The notes: generated by a model from the letters alone, not told the origin. A stretch of DNA of 64,000 nt from Campylorhamphus procurvoides (GCA_013396655.1 WBMV01004888.1:62001-126000), one strand, 5' to 3'. Numbered from the stretch's first letter, positions 1-13,494 are shown. Made by a program: numbers and translations.

Positions 1-3000
1 CAAGTTGCCCAGTTCTTTTCCTGGCTCTGTCACTGAGATTTCTGTAGCTGTATGTGCATCATTTACCTTCTATGCCAATTTCCCTTTTCAGTTTCCTATA
101 GGATAAGCATTTCAGTGCAAACCCAACTTATTTCTATATAGCTATCAGACAATCCACAAATCCCAAATAATGGGCATCATCATGCACACGGAGTTCAGTG
201 TGCTTTCATACAGAACCAGAATTAAAACCAGGTTTTAACAGCTAGCAGAATTTTTATTAGTGTCCTTTGCAACTGCAACCACCACACGTCACAGCATCAA
301 GGTGAGCTGCAGAGCACCAATAGTATGCAGCATCCTGAAATAAAAACAATGCTGGCAAAGGTGGGTGGTGATTATATCATGAGTGAATAATCATCATAGT
401 AGTTTTAATTCTTTAACTTATAAAAGAAACTAACTCTGGATTCTGGTATTCTTCAATGCCATGGAGTTTGAAGTGAAAATCACAGAATTCATATTGCAAT
501 AAACAACATGGAGAAGACTGACTATCACAAAATGAACCTACTGTCTTGATTCCTCTGGCATGTCTTTCCAGAAGTGTTTACCAACAGGTCTCTCTGGCGC
601 TCTACAGAATAGATTCTGTTTTCATCTGCCTGCACACATACTTTGCTACAACACTCCCATCTTGAGTCTTGAAAGCTTGCCGGTGTTGCATATAAAGGGA
701 ATAAGAGCTTGTTCTTCTAGTATTGCTGAATGACATGATATAAGCTAATTTGGACTGAGATATCGGTCACTGAAGGAAGGGTGAACTCTTGATGACCATC
801 ATTTTTAGAGTCCATTTCAAAAAAGCCACATATGTGACGAATTCCAGTAGCTTAGAAGGTAGAACAAGTAGTAAGATGGAAAGCAACTAATGTTAAAACT
901 GATATTCCAACTGAGTTTTTGCGGGTGAAAGAATATCCTCTCCTTCTCTCCCCTCTGTAGTTCTTTTATGTACTACCATCTCCCTTAGTGGAAGAGAAAC
1001 TGCAAACTTGAAAACACTGACAAGTATAAGAGTCTTTTGTTGTAAGAGCTCATAACTTCAAATGTCAGCCAGCACTGCAACAAATCCCCATCTGCAGTGC
1101 TGTTGATATAAAAATTACTTCAGAGAGCCGATATGTCAGCTAAAGGCATTATTTAATGTGGTTGCTAGAAATCCCTTCATAAAAATTCATGGCTCCAGCA
1201 TCTGGTTGTAGTTGCCATGAGACTTCTTGTGTGTTCTTCTCTGGAAAAAACAAAACCATACTCCACGTCTCATCAAAGACCTGTGCCTGCTTTTAACTAA
1301 ATGGAACAAGGAAAGGCTCCCATCACTACCCATTACAGAGATGGCTTTTCCATCACCTATAGCTCAGAAGCATCATTCCAGTCTGCTGTACTCTCCATAG
1401 GATCAGACAGCAATGAGGTTTAAATATAATGATCAGATGCAGCAGAAAAAAATCCAGAAAGCTTTAGGAGTTTTGCTGAATTCATCCAGAGGAAGAAATG
1501 GCTCAATGGGGCACTGCTACTCATATTTGCATTTTAAAATTGTTCAAAATTTGTACTCAAAGGTAAGCGCAAAGCTCTACTGGGGTATATAAAAAGAATG
1601 TCTTATAATGGTATGCAAGTAGTTCCCTTCTGGTCAGAGCCTTACAAACATTTCTTTTTACACCCCTCTGAAATTGTCAAATGGATCTATTTTAAAAGGG
1701 AGCTAAAAACACCCAAGTGAAGCAGAGGGACATAGTCCCAAATTTCCCTACTCAAGCAATACGAACTAGGTGGTAAAATTTAATTAAAGTTTAATCCAGT
1801 ACATTAATCAGCTCACCTCTCCAAACACCCTTTAGAGATTACAACTCACTATTAACACAGTCAGAAAATAATAATCCTTAGGAGAATGAAGCCTATGGCT
1901 CTGAGATCCTTCTCCCTCAGTGGTGGACTGCCAGGTCCTGACAGCAGCAACAACTGAGGGTGCTCAGTTGCTTCATCAGAAACACACTTCTCAACACATC
2001 ATTTCTCAGTTAAGGCACTCTATTATCTGGGCCTCTCAGAACTTGGCCTCTGTATCATGAAAACACCTAACCAGGGATCATTTAAGCATTTTGAACCTCT
2101 GCTATTCTAATGCTGAGGCTGAGTTAGTGACATCTTCCCTTCCAGAGACCAGGAGAGTCACAGACCACAAAATGCTGAACACAATATCTTAGCTCTAGAC
2201 AAGGACCATGAGGTTCTACCCCACAACCTCATGATAGATAACTTACTACTCACAGAAGACAGATATAACTCCAAGAACTTTTCCTTTTGCCTCTTGCACA
2301 CTTCCAAATCTGGCTTGTGTCTGGTGTGAGAGTTTACCACACTGCCTTGGATAATAGGATTCACTGCATACACTTCTCTGCCCCTCCTTCATTCACCACC
2401 ATGTGTTATCACCACATATCTGTGGAGTGGATACTGCTCAGCTACTGGTTCAGAAACAGGAAAAGTCTCATTATTTTGTGGAAAATGTACGGAACTACAT
2501 GATGGATTTCCTATGAAGTTATTAAATGAAATACAGTAGTTTATTCAAAAGCAACTTTAAAAAAATTAATAAAAAATATGATCTGCTGGCTCAGACTTTT
2601 CAAAGGTTTCTTAAATTGAAAACTTCTACACACCTTCATTTGCAGTATTTTTTTTTGTGGTAATGGTATTAAGGACAATGAAATTTCAAGTTACATAGAT
2701 ATTTCTGAATTCAAAAGTCATGCAGCACATGAACAAATGGTAGTATTTGAACTGTTCAAGAGTAATAGAAGCTACTTCAAAAACTGCAGTATTTTCCCTT
2801 GTGGTACTTTTCAGTAGCTCTAAACGAACATAACGGGTTGTCTGTGGCATATGCAACCAGGCAAAGGGAGTTGCAGGGGCTCGTAAAACAGTACTCTCTG
2901 GGATGTATTTTCTATTAATATAAGCTAACAACATAAAATTTCTCCACTGTTTCACCAAGTATCAGCAAAGTGAGTTTTTCTCAGAAAGCTCCACAGGGGA

Positions 3001-6000
3001 AACAAAGTCTCAATTGTTCTCTGCCTCTTGCCTTGCAAGGGCATTACTGCTGTTGCAAAGCAGACAGACAAATCATTCCTCAAGCATAAAAAATTGGAGA
3101 TGAGTGTCATGAAGTGTTCTCAGAAAGTTACAAAAATTGCTGAACTAAAACCATAGAACTATAAGGTACTCCAGAACAGAACACTGAGCCCTTCAAGTAC
3201 AACTATATCCAATGTGCAAGAAGGAAACCCAGGGTTTCCTGGCTGAAATCAAATCATGGAATAGAAAAGGTGATTTCTCTGCTTCTAACAGGATCACACT
3301 CTCCAACCATTTCTTAAGACCACATCTAGCCCCATAGAAGTAATAAGAGAGAAAAAGCAAGGGAAAGCAACAATAGCAAGCCGATGAATCCAGACTAGAA
3401 GTGAGGTACCTAGATTCTGTGACAATGAATTATCTTTCCGCAACTAAAATGGCCTGAAGCCTGCAGGACACACTAGTGAAGACTTCTGGCTAAGGGATTA
3501 TGTGAAGGCTTCAGAACACTTAGAGGGAGCTCTGAGAGAGATGGAGCTGAATTTCTGCTTCTGGGCGTTCAGGATCTGTGTGAGGCATGCTAGGTCTCCC
3601 TATCTGCCCACATTTAAGCATATTTCTTTCTCCTAGTCTTTGTTGTGACATATGGATCCAATAATTGTCTTCATCCCTTCTGGGTATCACATACTTGCTT
3701 TGCTTCAGTTTTAGCAACCCACCACACACTTCCTTTCAAAGCCTGCCTTCCTCTCCAATGCTCATTTCTATCAGTTTAAGAGCTGCCAAGCTTTGCCTGT
3801 GTTCTGGGCACAAAGGGAAAGTTTTATTCCTGCAACCCAGGTCTGGACTGAACAGCACACTCTTTTACCAGAGCAAAGCTGCCACACTGGTTGGCTCCAA
3901 AGATTCTAGACAGGGTGAGGTTTAAGGGCTCCAAGTCAATTCATGTTTTATAGACTTTACACTCAACCTTAGTCCTTTAGATAAAGCTGTTTTCTTCAGT
4001 AATGCCAAAGGGCAGATCTGGACATGCAGGAAATGGAACAACACCTGGAAGATGAACCAGCTTTTGTATCAGTCATGCCCAGAGTTGTGAGCTCTGAGGG
4101 GTTTTGTTTTGCTCAGTTTCTACCCCTTCCAGCCTTGTTTGGGGGTAGACATGGCAAGCGGCTTTGTTAGTGACAGTGCACATATGTCAGCACCAAGATG
4201 AACTTTCCCCTGAGGCACCAACTCAGTTTCTCTTCAGTCATCTATCAGCTTTTGCCTCCAAAAAACCCCTTAATTCCCATGCCAGCTGCCTTCACCACAA
4301 GTAAGTACTACTGCTATGCGCTGCAGAAAGAGGAACCGACAAAATAGGACACTGATTACAAAATACAGAAAGCAACAGCAAAATTTACTAGACAGAACAA
4401 TGGCAACTTTCAAAATTTTACTGGTCAAAGAAACTCCTCCATCTTAACAACCTCATTTCCCTCTGTGAGCTTAAAGATACATCTGTCAACATATAAGCTG
4501 GATACAGACTGTCATAAGTAGGCTTAAGGTGTTTTAGCAAGTTCTCCAGCTAGAAATAGGTGTTTCTTTTAATGACCCTTCAAGTAACATGAATTTCAAA
4601 GAAAATTCAGCAGAGTTTTCAGTTCTCACTCTTCCATCTCTGTCTAGTTGGACCCTACAGGGAAACCCATCTGTGCCAACTCTCAAGTTCCCTTTGTACA
4701 ACAGTACTGCAACCACCATTGTGACAGTAACTACCACAATGCAGACTAAAGCTCCTATTTTGAAGTTAATGTAGGTTCATCTATCCCTTGGCCTCCTGAG
4801 GTGTAATAAGGCTTCCAGAAATATAAATCCAGGAGTTAACTGCTTTGCATACATCCAGAACTTTCCAGTGTTCTTAAGGACTGAAGTACAACAACAACTT
4901 CTCACATGCTTTAATCCTTATTTTTCAGAGTTCAGTGGGATTTAGCAAAAGTGCACATAAACACCTTGGCAGATGTCATAAATCTTGTGTGAGCTGATGG
5001 CAATTAGATTATGGATTCTCAGCTTCCAAGAAACTGCAAGAAAATGCTCAGGAGAGTGCAATCTGATGAATGAAATTCAAACCTACAGACTATCTGAGCT
5101 TGTCAGATCCATCTAGCTTGCAAGCATGTAAATCCACAGATCAAATAAAAAATCCTGAGCCTAGAAAGATTAAACTCTAGTTCTCATTTCTGTGATACAC
5201 CTCCAAGTGGTTCTCAGACTGTCCTTTCTAGCACATCCGCTGGGCAGGTAGTCTTTTTCATCTATATGTTATTACAAAGGCAAGTACCTCTTTTCCTGCC
5301 TTTAAAAGGAAAAGAGATGAGAGGTTTGTTTTTCTTGCCTCCAAGCAGAGACCACTGAAAAGACTGAAAATTATACAAAGTTTATCAGAAAACTAGGATT
5401 GAGTAGCCTAATGTCCAAAATAAACTAAGTTATGTAACTTAAAAAAATTACATCCTGTATCCTTAACCACAAGAATATTTTTATCTTTTTCCTATCCCCT
5501 ACATGCTGACATTCTTTCCATCACCACTATCACCAGAGAGCTTCCATATATATATAGTCCCTTGCTGTCCATATTTTCCCTCTTGAGTACCCAGGTCAGT
5601 CAGTGATTGACAAGTCTGTCAGAGTGAATTCACTCCAATAATTTCAGGGGTAAAAGTCGTGGATGAGTCTCCTCACCAGGAAATCATTCCTCATTTTATG
5701 TTGTCTGCTGTACATTGAACAAGAACATAAAAAACGGACAGAAAGAACTTTATCTCTGTAGCTTATATCACCAATTACAACTTGGAATGAGAACATCTTA
5801 CTCATAAGGGCAAATGAAGTGCAAGTCACAATAAAAACCTCCCAAGAAAAGAACTACTGGCAAATAGAGTCACTGTGGGCCTGTGTTCACATGGGTGTTA
5901 TGGGTGGCAGGTGAAGCTCCTCCTGTTAGAGGAGCTCTCAGATCTAAACATTTTAGAATCAGTCCACTGGAATTGTTTTTGTCAGTTGTTCACATTTCTG

Positions 6001-7983
6001 ACATTTTAAATACAAACAAATCACCCAGCTGGTTTAATATAATAGCCTTCACCTTTCAGAACACCACCGTAGTTACAATTCTTCACATGACTATCTGTTT
6101 CTAAATTTCTTTATATGATTTTATTAATTATATGCTCTAAGGATAGAATTTGGCAGGCCCTTCTACAGTGACTAAAATGGAGGGCAGTATTCCAAATGTT
6201 TCCACGTGAATTTGCCCCCAGCATCTAAAAACATTGTTGCTAGTTTTTATGGAATGGGGCCATGATATGTTTGGTTTTTGTTTTATGGGGTGTTTCTTTT
6301 TTTGGTTGGCTGTTTTTGGGGGGTTTTTGCATTTCAAAGAGATGTTAAATGTTTTTGAGAAAGTTCAATTATGTTTTACACATGATAACATCTAGAACTG
6401 TAGTTCAAGAAACAAAGAAACACTGTCAAGCAGTCTTCATATTGCTCAGAGCAACATCTTTGCAGTATACATACCCATGCATGTGTGAGGGAACTGTACC
6501 ACCAAGTAAGACAGCCTGATGAGTTCTCCCCTTGTTGTTCCACAATAATGCAATAATGCTTGTGGACAAAAGGTAAACAGCTTTACAACAGTATGAATGC
6601 TTGTGAAATTTTGGATAACAGAACTTAGAAATAACAGTCAAGTCTAGTTGCATGCAGCGTTGGCATTAAAAAACAAAACAAAACACTAAACCCAAACAAA
6701 ACAACCAGGTTTAGAAACTCCTTGGAATAACGAAAGCTAAACTGAACACACAAACACAAATCCCGAAGCTGAGAGGCACTTCTTTTTTATTTCATTTGCT
6801 TTCAGAGAGCTCAGGATCAAATTTCTGAAGGGAATCCATTTGCATAGGTATGCTCTGAGTATATCTTCAGAGTCTGGAAAGCAGATACATTTTGTAAAAG
6901 GAGAATAATATGTACTTTGCTGTGCAGACCCATTGAAACAAAACAAAGTTTCTCAGGGACAATGAGGCCGTTTTACAAAGGAAGCATAGCTATGTGGATT
7001 GCTGAAGAGCTGCAGTAACGCCTGTACCAAAGAATTCCAGAGTAGGCTTGTGAGGGAAAACAAAGACTTGATACACTGGGTAACTTCTGAGAGATGTGAA
7101 CCCATTACTGAAACACTGCAGCCTCAGTTAGGTGGAAAGCAACCTATCCCTTACCTAAAATCCACAGCATAAATATGAAGTAGCTATGGTGGGAAAGCTG
7201 AGTTTTTCCTAGTGCAAATTCTTACCCCTTTTTGTCAAGTTACGTGATGACTATGAAAGTGACATACTGACGTTCAACCCTCTCCTCTTTTCTGCAGGGT
7301 AGGATAGAGCAGCATTCGGCATCCCACACTGCAAACTGACAACGTACCCAGGCATCTCCTTCGCAGTGCAGAGAGCACAGAGCTTGTTCGTGCTGTAGGA
7401 ACTCTGAGAGTTACTGTGGAAGGGAAGTTTGTATACATATATTCATAGTCAATTTCCGCTGACCTAATGACAGTCTCTTCCATCAGCCCAAATGATTGAC
7501 CAGGCCTCTCAAAAGCTGGGAAGAAATGTGCCACAGACAAAATCCACATCTTGAAGGATAACACTGGCAGCAACCAAGAGAAAACAAAACCTTATTACAA
7601 AGGCAGTCTGCCTGATTTCCTCTTCAATTGAAATTCCCGAAAACACAGTTTAAACATAAGAAATTTCTTCTTCTCCAAAAGTGTATTTGGTTTTTGGAAG
7701 CTGGTATTTTGAACACACTCTGACAGCAAAGGAAAAGCTTTATCCAGATACCAGTATCTATTGGGGGAAAAAATATCCCTTTCTTTTTATTCTAGCCAAA
7801 TTATGTAAATGGCAGTTCTGAGGCTTGGGGGACAGCTGGATCAATGTAGTACACATCTTTCAGTCCATGATGTAAAAAATATGCTCTACACTACACAGTG
7901 AGAGAGAAGGGAGAATGGGGAGAATGGTCCTACCTGGAGGCTATGGCAGAAAGCACCAGAGGAGACTCAAGGTCAACCCTTAG
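1..7983. other. Non-coding, unique-looking DNA without a recognisable gene
   Basis: About 8 kb of AT-rich sequence. I see no repeat family, RNA gene or credible exon. All ORFs are short (99 codons or fewer), occur in all frames, and show no family motif. Small local structures are a 9-bp inverted repeat (5,288-5,296 with 5,308-5,316), an 8-bp inverted repeat at 1,951-1,970, a TA-rich run near 5,548 and a CAAAA-rich run at 6,667-6,705. Intergenic and intronic origin are both possible. Confidence 0.6.
6262..6330 (+). repeat. T/G-rich low-complexity string
   Basis: This stretch is almost only T and G, with T runs broken by G runs that include one of four and one of six. A similar string lies near 14,758-14,790. 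It may be a decayed poly-T or simple repeat. No clean repeat unit is present. Confidence 0.6.
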
Positions 7984-8150
7984 ACTTTTGGAATCAAAGG
8001 CAGCCAAGTGGTATGCCACTACTGATATTGCTAATGCATTTTTCTCAGCCAAGCTCATGGAGATGTGCTGGTGGCAGGATGGCTGAAATATGAATGTGGG
8101 AGGCCTGGCAGATTGGCTATATGACACACCCACAAATCCACAAGATTTAA
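7984..8150 (+). mobile_element. Endogenous retrovirus pol relic: RT motif A joined to integrase start
   Basis: Seen: an ORF covering this stretch contains LLESKAAKWYATTDIANAFF (about 7,985-8,044). The TDIANAFFS block (8,021-8,047) matches motif A of retroviral reverse transcriptase, including its aspartate. About 20 bases later, GGR (8,070-8,078) followed by WLKYE (8,080-8,094, shifted one base) and then EAWQIGY (8,100-8,120, shifted again) resembles the linker and start of a retroviral integrase core. Known: these two blocks are normally separated by the rest of RT, RNase H and the integrase zinc finger. Inferred: more than 1 kb of pol was deleted in between. The relic is dead, with two frame changes, a stop at 8,084-8,086, and Gly where the first catalytic Asp of integrase is expected. 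No flanking LTR was recognised and the ERV class is not assigned. Confidence 0.75.
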
Positions 8151-9822
8151 GGAAGATTATACAGCCGCAATGTAGGTTTGATAACAAACTCTAAAAAATT
8201 ATTTCATAGCTATCTTCTTCTGCAAAGAAAACTTGGCAAAATGCTTAGTAGGTAGGTTTTGAATGTGTATTTACATTGCCATGAAGAACTCAGGGCAGAA
8301 AAAAACTGGCTCTGACAGAGACTTGGCACTCGGAACTCTGTAACTAATGTTGTGGATGGAGAAATAGGAAGGAGTTTATCTGGCATTTCAGAAAGAGCAC
8401 ACTAAGCTTTTAAGGCTGAAGATTTGAAAGGTGTTCCTTTTACTTCTCAACTGCATGTATATAATCCGGCACTCATGGCAATCTACACAAAACCCTGCAT
8501 GACCAATACAACAGGCACCAGACATACCTGAACTTAATATTTTTAATTAAACTGCCACTTATTTTGCATCACAAATGATGGTTTCAAGATTATGCTGTCA
8601 AGTAGAACAGCTGCTAACCTAACAGTACATTGAGAGCAGACTACTGCAGATTGTATTTGCTTTCTTTGTTTTCCAAGCACAACCAAACTTCTTCTTGAAA
8701 ATTATTTATGTGGCTGAAAGACAAAATGTTTTCTTTCTTCCTAGACTTAGATTGGCTATTTTGAGTCTGGTGGCTTACTAGTGGAGAATATGAACTATTT
8801 TGACACCCACCACCATCCACCTTTTAATTATTTCTATTACAGAAACAACTGTAAGGATTTTTTTTAAGCCAGAATGCTTTTAAAGATATAAAATAAATAG
8901 GAACTTGCTTCATCTTCACATCAACATACATCCTTCCTCCAATCTACTGCATGAAAGTAAAGGATGTTAGTGGGTCATAGGAGAGAGCTGAAATAACCTA
9001 TATGACCCTCCTTCCCTAAACATTTACCTCAGGTAGGTAAGGCAGAAGAAGTAATATTTATGCTATTTACTGAGAATATAATGACTTCTAATATGCAAAG
9101 GGATAAACCATTAAAGTTATTTATGCCTAAACAGACAAAAATAATTTTCATTGAAGAAATCTGACTTGTTACCATTCCATTTCTCCAGACCCTGATGTCC
9201 AGCCCACCTCCACCTCCTTCTTTCTGCACTTATTAACAGACAGACAGGTTACTTCCTGAGGTGTAATTCAGGTATCAGAAAAGCTCCTTCTGAACTTTTT
9301 CTGAACTAATGTATTACACTTTAAACCCATCTCAAAACTCTTCTTTGTAGTGATAAGTAAAGGAAATTCAGAAGTGTACAGGCCACTGATGTGCTCTGAT
9401 ATGCACAGACTCTTGTATCTGATATTGGTTGCACCATCTCCTGATGCTTCCTCTTCTGAGCTTATCAACTTATTCTTCACTGATTGAGATCATAAGTTCC
9501 CTTATGATACGTGAATTATGTTCTTGTTGTAAGTTCGTATGGTGCTGAGTCCCACCATGTCAGGAAGCACAATACATAGAAATGCAGAAAATAAACTTCT
9601 GATTAATAACAATAACAACTTGAAGAAATCCAAAGCAATATAAGACATTACAAGAAATTAAGACTTCCATGTGGTATATGGGCTGCTCTTAATTTAGCCC
9701 AGTAACTAAAAGTTTCAAAAACAGGTTGTTGGGTTATATTTAGTTATCTCTCATGTCACAGATAATTTTGTCTGTGTAGCAATGAAAAAATCTAAATGGT
9801 TTCTAATGTATTGCTTCAACCA

Positions 9823-9889
9823 TCAAAGTTTTATTTGCTGATTTGTTCTGTGTTTTTACAACAGAACAAATGAGCAAATATAAGTTTGA
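9823..9889. other. Long imperfect hairpin of pre-miRNA size
   Basis: The left arm 9,823-9,851 pairs with the right arm 9,861-9,889 around a 9-nt loop (gtttttaca). Of 29 positions, 26 are Watson-Crick pairs. The three mismatches are single: G-G at 9,840/9,872, T-T at 9,831/9,881 and G-G at 9,828/9,884. The inner 11 bp (atttgttctgt with acagaacaaat) are perfect. The 67-nt length and isolated 1x1 mismatches fit a pre-miRNA-like fold, but a small palindromic element or a template-switch mutation would look the same. It matches no miRNA that I recognise. The geometry is certain and the function is unknown. Confidence 0.85.
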
Positions 9890-12800
9890 AAGCACCCAAA
9901 CAGCACTAATTTTTCATTTTATAAGAGAGTAAAGTTATGATTTTGCCCTATGTTGGACAAAATACTAATAAAAGGCTCTTGACCTACTGCTGAGATACTT
10001 GATGGATCTCAAGTGCAGTGCTCATTCCACTGAAGAGCTGCCATGAAATGGAGCAATTGTGTGTCTTTCTAGAGGAAGAAAATCTGTGCTTGTCTTGTTG
10101 ATTCTATTAAAAAGTATTAAAAAAAATCACTCTGATTAGGTCACACTGATAATGATCTTCACAATAGGCTGCTCATAATCTTAAATTTCTATGGATGCAG
10201 GTTTTTTTCCTGCTAACTTCCCCAGCTTAAGCAACAGAGGTGAGGATACATGATACCCAAGTGGTCTCCTGTTGGTCATCCCATCCTTATGCTGCTATGT
10301 AAGGCAGGAGCAACTCCACCAAAACTAGTGAGGCAGATCACAAATAGTGGAGAACAATCTCAATTTAGCTCTGCCTAGATAACAAAGCACCAAACACTGA
10401 AGGATTGCCTTTCATCCAACTGTGCCCTTATGCTGCACGTATTGAGAATGTTTATTTGCAACAGAGTCGCTGGTTTAAATAAGAGCAATCTCCAGGTTGT
10501 TTTACCTTATGCTCTAAATGCCAGTCTTTAGGATTAAAGTGTATTATCCCTTTTCCTCTAATCCACAAAGCAGAAGTTTCATTGGGGCCAGCACATACAA
10601 CCATACAAGTCACAGGACACTGAGGACATCTGGTATTCTAAGAGAAGTGCAATTAAAAAATTTCATGTCAACACTTGAACCATCTGGACTTTTAACCGAA
10701 TAAGATTTCACACACACAGTTGGAAGAGAAAGGTCTTCAGGAGCATGCTGTCTATCCCAAAACATGTCCCACTCAACCACCATAATTTGAGAACTGAACT
10801 TTCTGTCAGGTGTAACTTGAACAAAATATTTTGAGAACTTATAATAATGTAAAAACAAACAAACACACCCCAGGCCAATAAACACTAACAGACATGAAGA
10901 CCCAAATAGTTAGTGCAACACATGAATATACAAGAGGTATTTTCAGCAGCTGATCTAACTAGATAAGCTGAATTTTGCTCTCACTTGTTGAGCCATGTCT
11001 TCAGCTAGTGTAAATTCACAGAAATTTGTGGAAGTTCATGGAAATATTCTAATTACTATCCCATGCATAACATTCACTAAAATGCAAAGCATTTAGAAGA
11101 TTATTTATGAATCAAAGCATGACTGCATGCACTCCTGCCCCGTATCTCAACACCCCAGCCAATGCACCTGCCACCTTCTCCTGGCCACATAAAAATGCTT
11201 GGATCTCAGAATCTCTTATCAAAGAACTCATAATCCTTTGCTCATCAAAATGTTTTGGGAAGGGAAGTCTTTCAGCTGATTTCCTAACTATTTCTGCAAG
11301 CAAGACTGTGTTCTGATTAATTCCCAGTGAGTTAAAACAATACTGAAAAGGAAAGTAGATTCTGATAAACAAAAAAACATCATGGGTTGAAACTTATGAT
11401 AACCTGTCTGTCAAACAGCAATGCCAACTGCCTTAGAAAAAGAGAGCTAGAAACAGGCTAAATATTCCTCAATACAAGAAAGCTAGAACTAAAACAACAT
11501 TTCTGCTTTTAACCAGTGAAAAATAATGAGGAAAATTCCCAAGACGCAGAAGCTAGAACATGACTGGAAAAAAAATATTAGTTCTTTTACTTACCAACCA
11601 ATTTTTAAAAAAAATTATCTAGTCATCTTTGTGTTTATGAGACTTTCTAGCTAGGAATTTGGAGGTTTTAAATGCCTTTTCTGTTTCAGACAAACAAAAC
11701 AAAATGTAAACTAATACTCTCATGTAAGTAGATGTAGAGCTAAGATTCACAGAAAATTGCAGGAAATTCAAATCGAGGTCAAGAGAACCTGCACTGCCTT
11801 AAAATCAAGGCAAAGAACTGAGGCCAGGAACTGTAAATCTTGTCTTTTAAAGTGGAATGTCAAGGGAGCAGAATCTGTTTTTCTGCCTTATGTCCTCAAT
11901 TATTTGACATAGAAACTCTTGCCTTCAGTTGGACTGATTGAAAATATATAGGCTGCTTTGTTTTGCTTAGGTTGATAGCCCTACAAATTAACCTTCTGCA
12001 GATACAGTCACTAAGTTCTGCAGAGCGCTTCTCTATAAACAGTTCTATCTGACACATTCCCAAGTTGCCCTGTCCCCGTTTCTGCAGCAGCAAAGCTCTT
12101 CTCCATTCTGCCAGGCTTCATGCTACTTAGGAGACACTTTCCTTGACATCTCCTCCAACTATCTCTTCATCAGACACAGAAGACAGACATTCTCTCTGTA
12201 CTCCTGCCCATCGCTACTGTGCTGGTGTTCGAAAGAACACATGGTGAGAAACTAGCATGGATAAAAACACCAGACAAGGCTCTCTAAAAGACTTCTTGCC
12301 TGACCTCAGGTGGGCCAGGCTTACAAAATTAATCCACTGCTGCTACCTCACATGGGTTCCTACCTGATAACTCCACCAGACTTTGGGGAGGACAGTGTTA
12401 GCTAGACAGGAGTTAACACAGAATCACCCTGTCCCTTAAACTCTGTGGCTTTAGCCTGAATTGGTCCAGACTCTATTAACTTGCCAAATCTCAGTAAACA
12501 GGTATGGATGCTAGGGAAAAGTATTGAAGTTTTTTTTTGCTTTGTGCAACAGAAATAACATATGCTTAATAATAGAGTGGGAAAAATGAATGTCTGCTTC
12601 ATATCTTCTCTAGTTATTTTCACCAATAAAATTTATCTTTCTTTTTTGGCAGGCATGTTATTTTTGTATTTTGAAGTTTGTCTGTATTTCAAAGGGAAGG
12701 ATTTTCTTTGACAACATACAAGAGAAGCAAACAAACTGGCAGACAGTGACACATGGGTCACTAGAAACAATTATGCCTTCAAATAAACTTTCTTAGGTTT

Positions 12801-12898
12801 GTTTTATTGTTTATACAAGAATTTTAGTTCTATTTTTCAAAATGTGCCTTTGGGCAACTATACAAATCCCATTCCTTTAGTGCAATTGTACTGTTTTT

Positions 12899-12936
12899 AA
12901 TCACAAGCAGCTTGTGATTTCAGTAATTGCTGAAAT
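12899..12936. repeat. Two adjacent small perfect palindromes
   Basis: The first is aatcacaag-cag-cttgtgatt (12,899-12,919), with 9-bp arms and a 3-nt spacer. The second is atttcag-taattg-ctgaaat (12,917-12,936), with 7-bp arms and a 6-nt spacer. They overlap by three bases. The spacer of the second carries TAATTG, a homeodomain-type core word. This could be a binding-site cluster or chance in AT-rich DNA. Confidence 0.8.
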
Positions 12937-13494
12937 ACCTTCTGACTAAAACTATTAAAGCATTTGACAGTGATGCATGCAAAACAGCATCCTGTGATTA
13001 GGTTGTATCATTAGTGGGAGATGTTTCACTTCATATGATTAATTTTCTTGACATTTCGTACTACATTTACAGTGGCTGTTTGATAACGCAACCACACACA
13101 CATGACAGCAAATTTGAACTCATTCAGACAAGGTCAGTGCTAGTCAGCACAGAAATGCTGTAAACAATATAACAAGCAGCGTTGTGTTTCCCCACATGGA
13201 GCACGAACAGAAAGAACCTATCTTGAAAAGACCACAAAACCTTGCTGCTTCTCTCAGTGTAAGCAGAGGCTTAAAGGGTTTTTGCTTCTAACAGGTCATT
13301 CCCAGCCCATCCTTGGCCTGCAGTTGTACCAACACAGGTTGCCTGAAAAGCTGCAGCAGGAATGATACTTGGACATGAAAAAGAACTGACAATAAAGATT
13401 CTGTGTCAGTCTCCCAATCCATTTTGTCCTTTTGCCTCACTACCTATTGCCACATCTGAAGATGAACAACTAGCCTGATGTTTAGGAAAGTTTC

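Larger units (their letters stand above)
8151..13494. other. Non-coding, unique-looking DNA holding two notable inverted repeats
   Basis: About 5.3 kb of AT-rich DNA with no recognised gene or transposon. The minus-strand ORFs at 10,610-10,885 (91 codons) and 11,112-11,372 (86 codons) have fairly protein-like composition, but no family was recognised and no convincing splice context was seen. Two structured spots (9,823-9,889 and 12,899-12,936) are listed separately. 12,840-13,090 is rich in AT words such as taattg and gattaat, of the kind often seen in conserved non-coding elements, but this cannot be tested here. Confidence 0.55.

Noticed and set aside
5288..5316. 9-bp inverted repeat as a structured RNA
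   Set aside because: The arms are short, purine/pyrimidine-biased and have an 11-nt loop. Such repeats are common by chance.
11112..11372. 86-codon minus-strand ORF with protein-like composition
   Set aside because: It reads plausibly (for example LAEIVRKSAERLPF) but matches no family I know, and nothing around it supports an exon.
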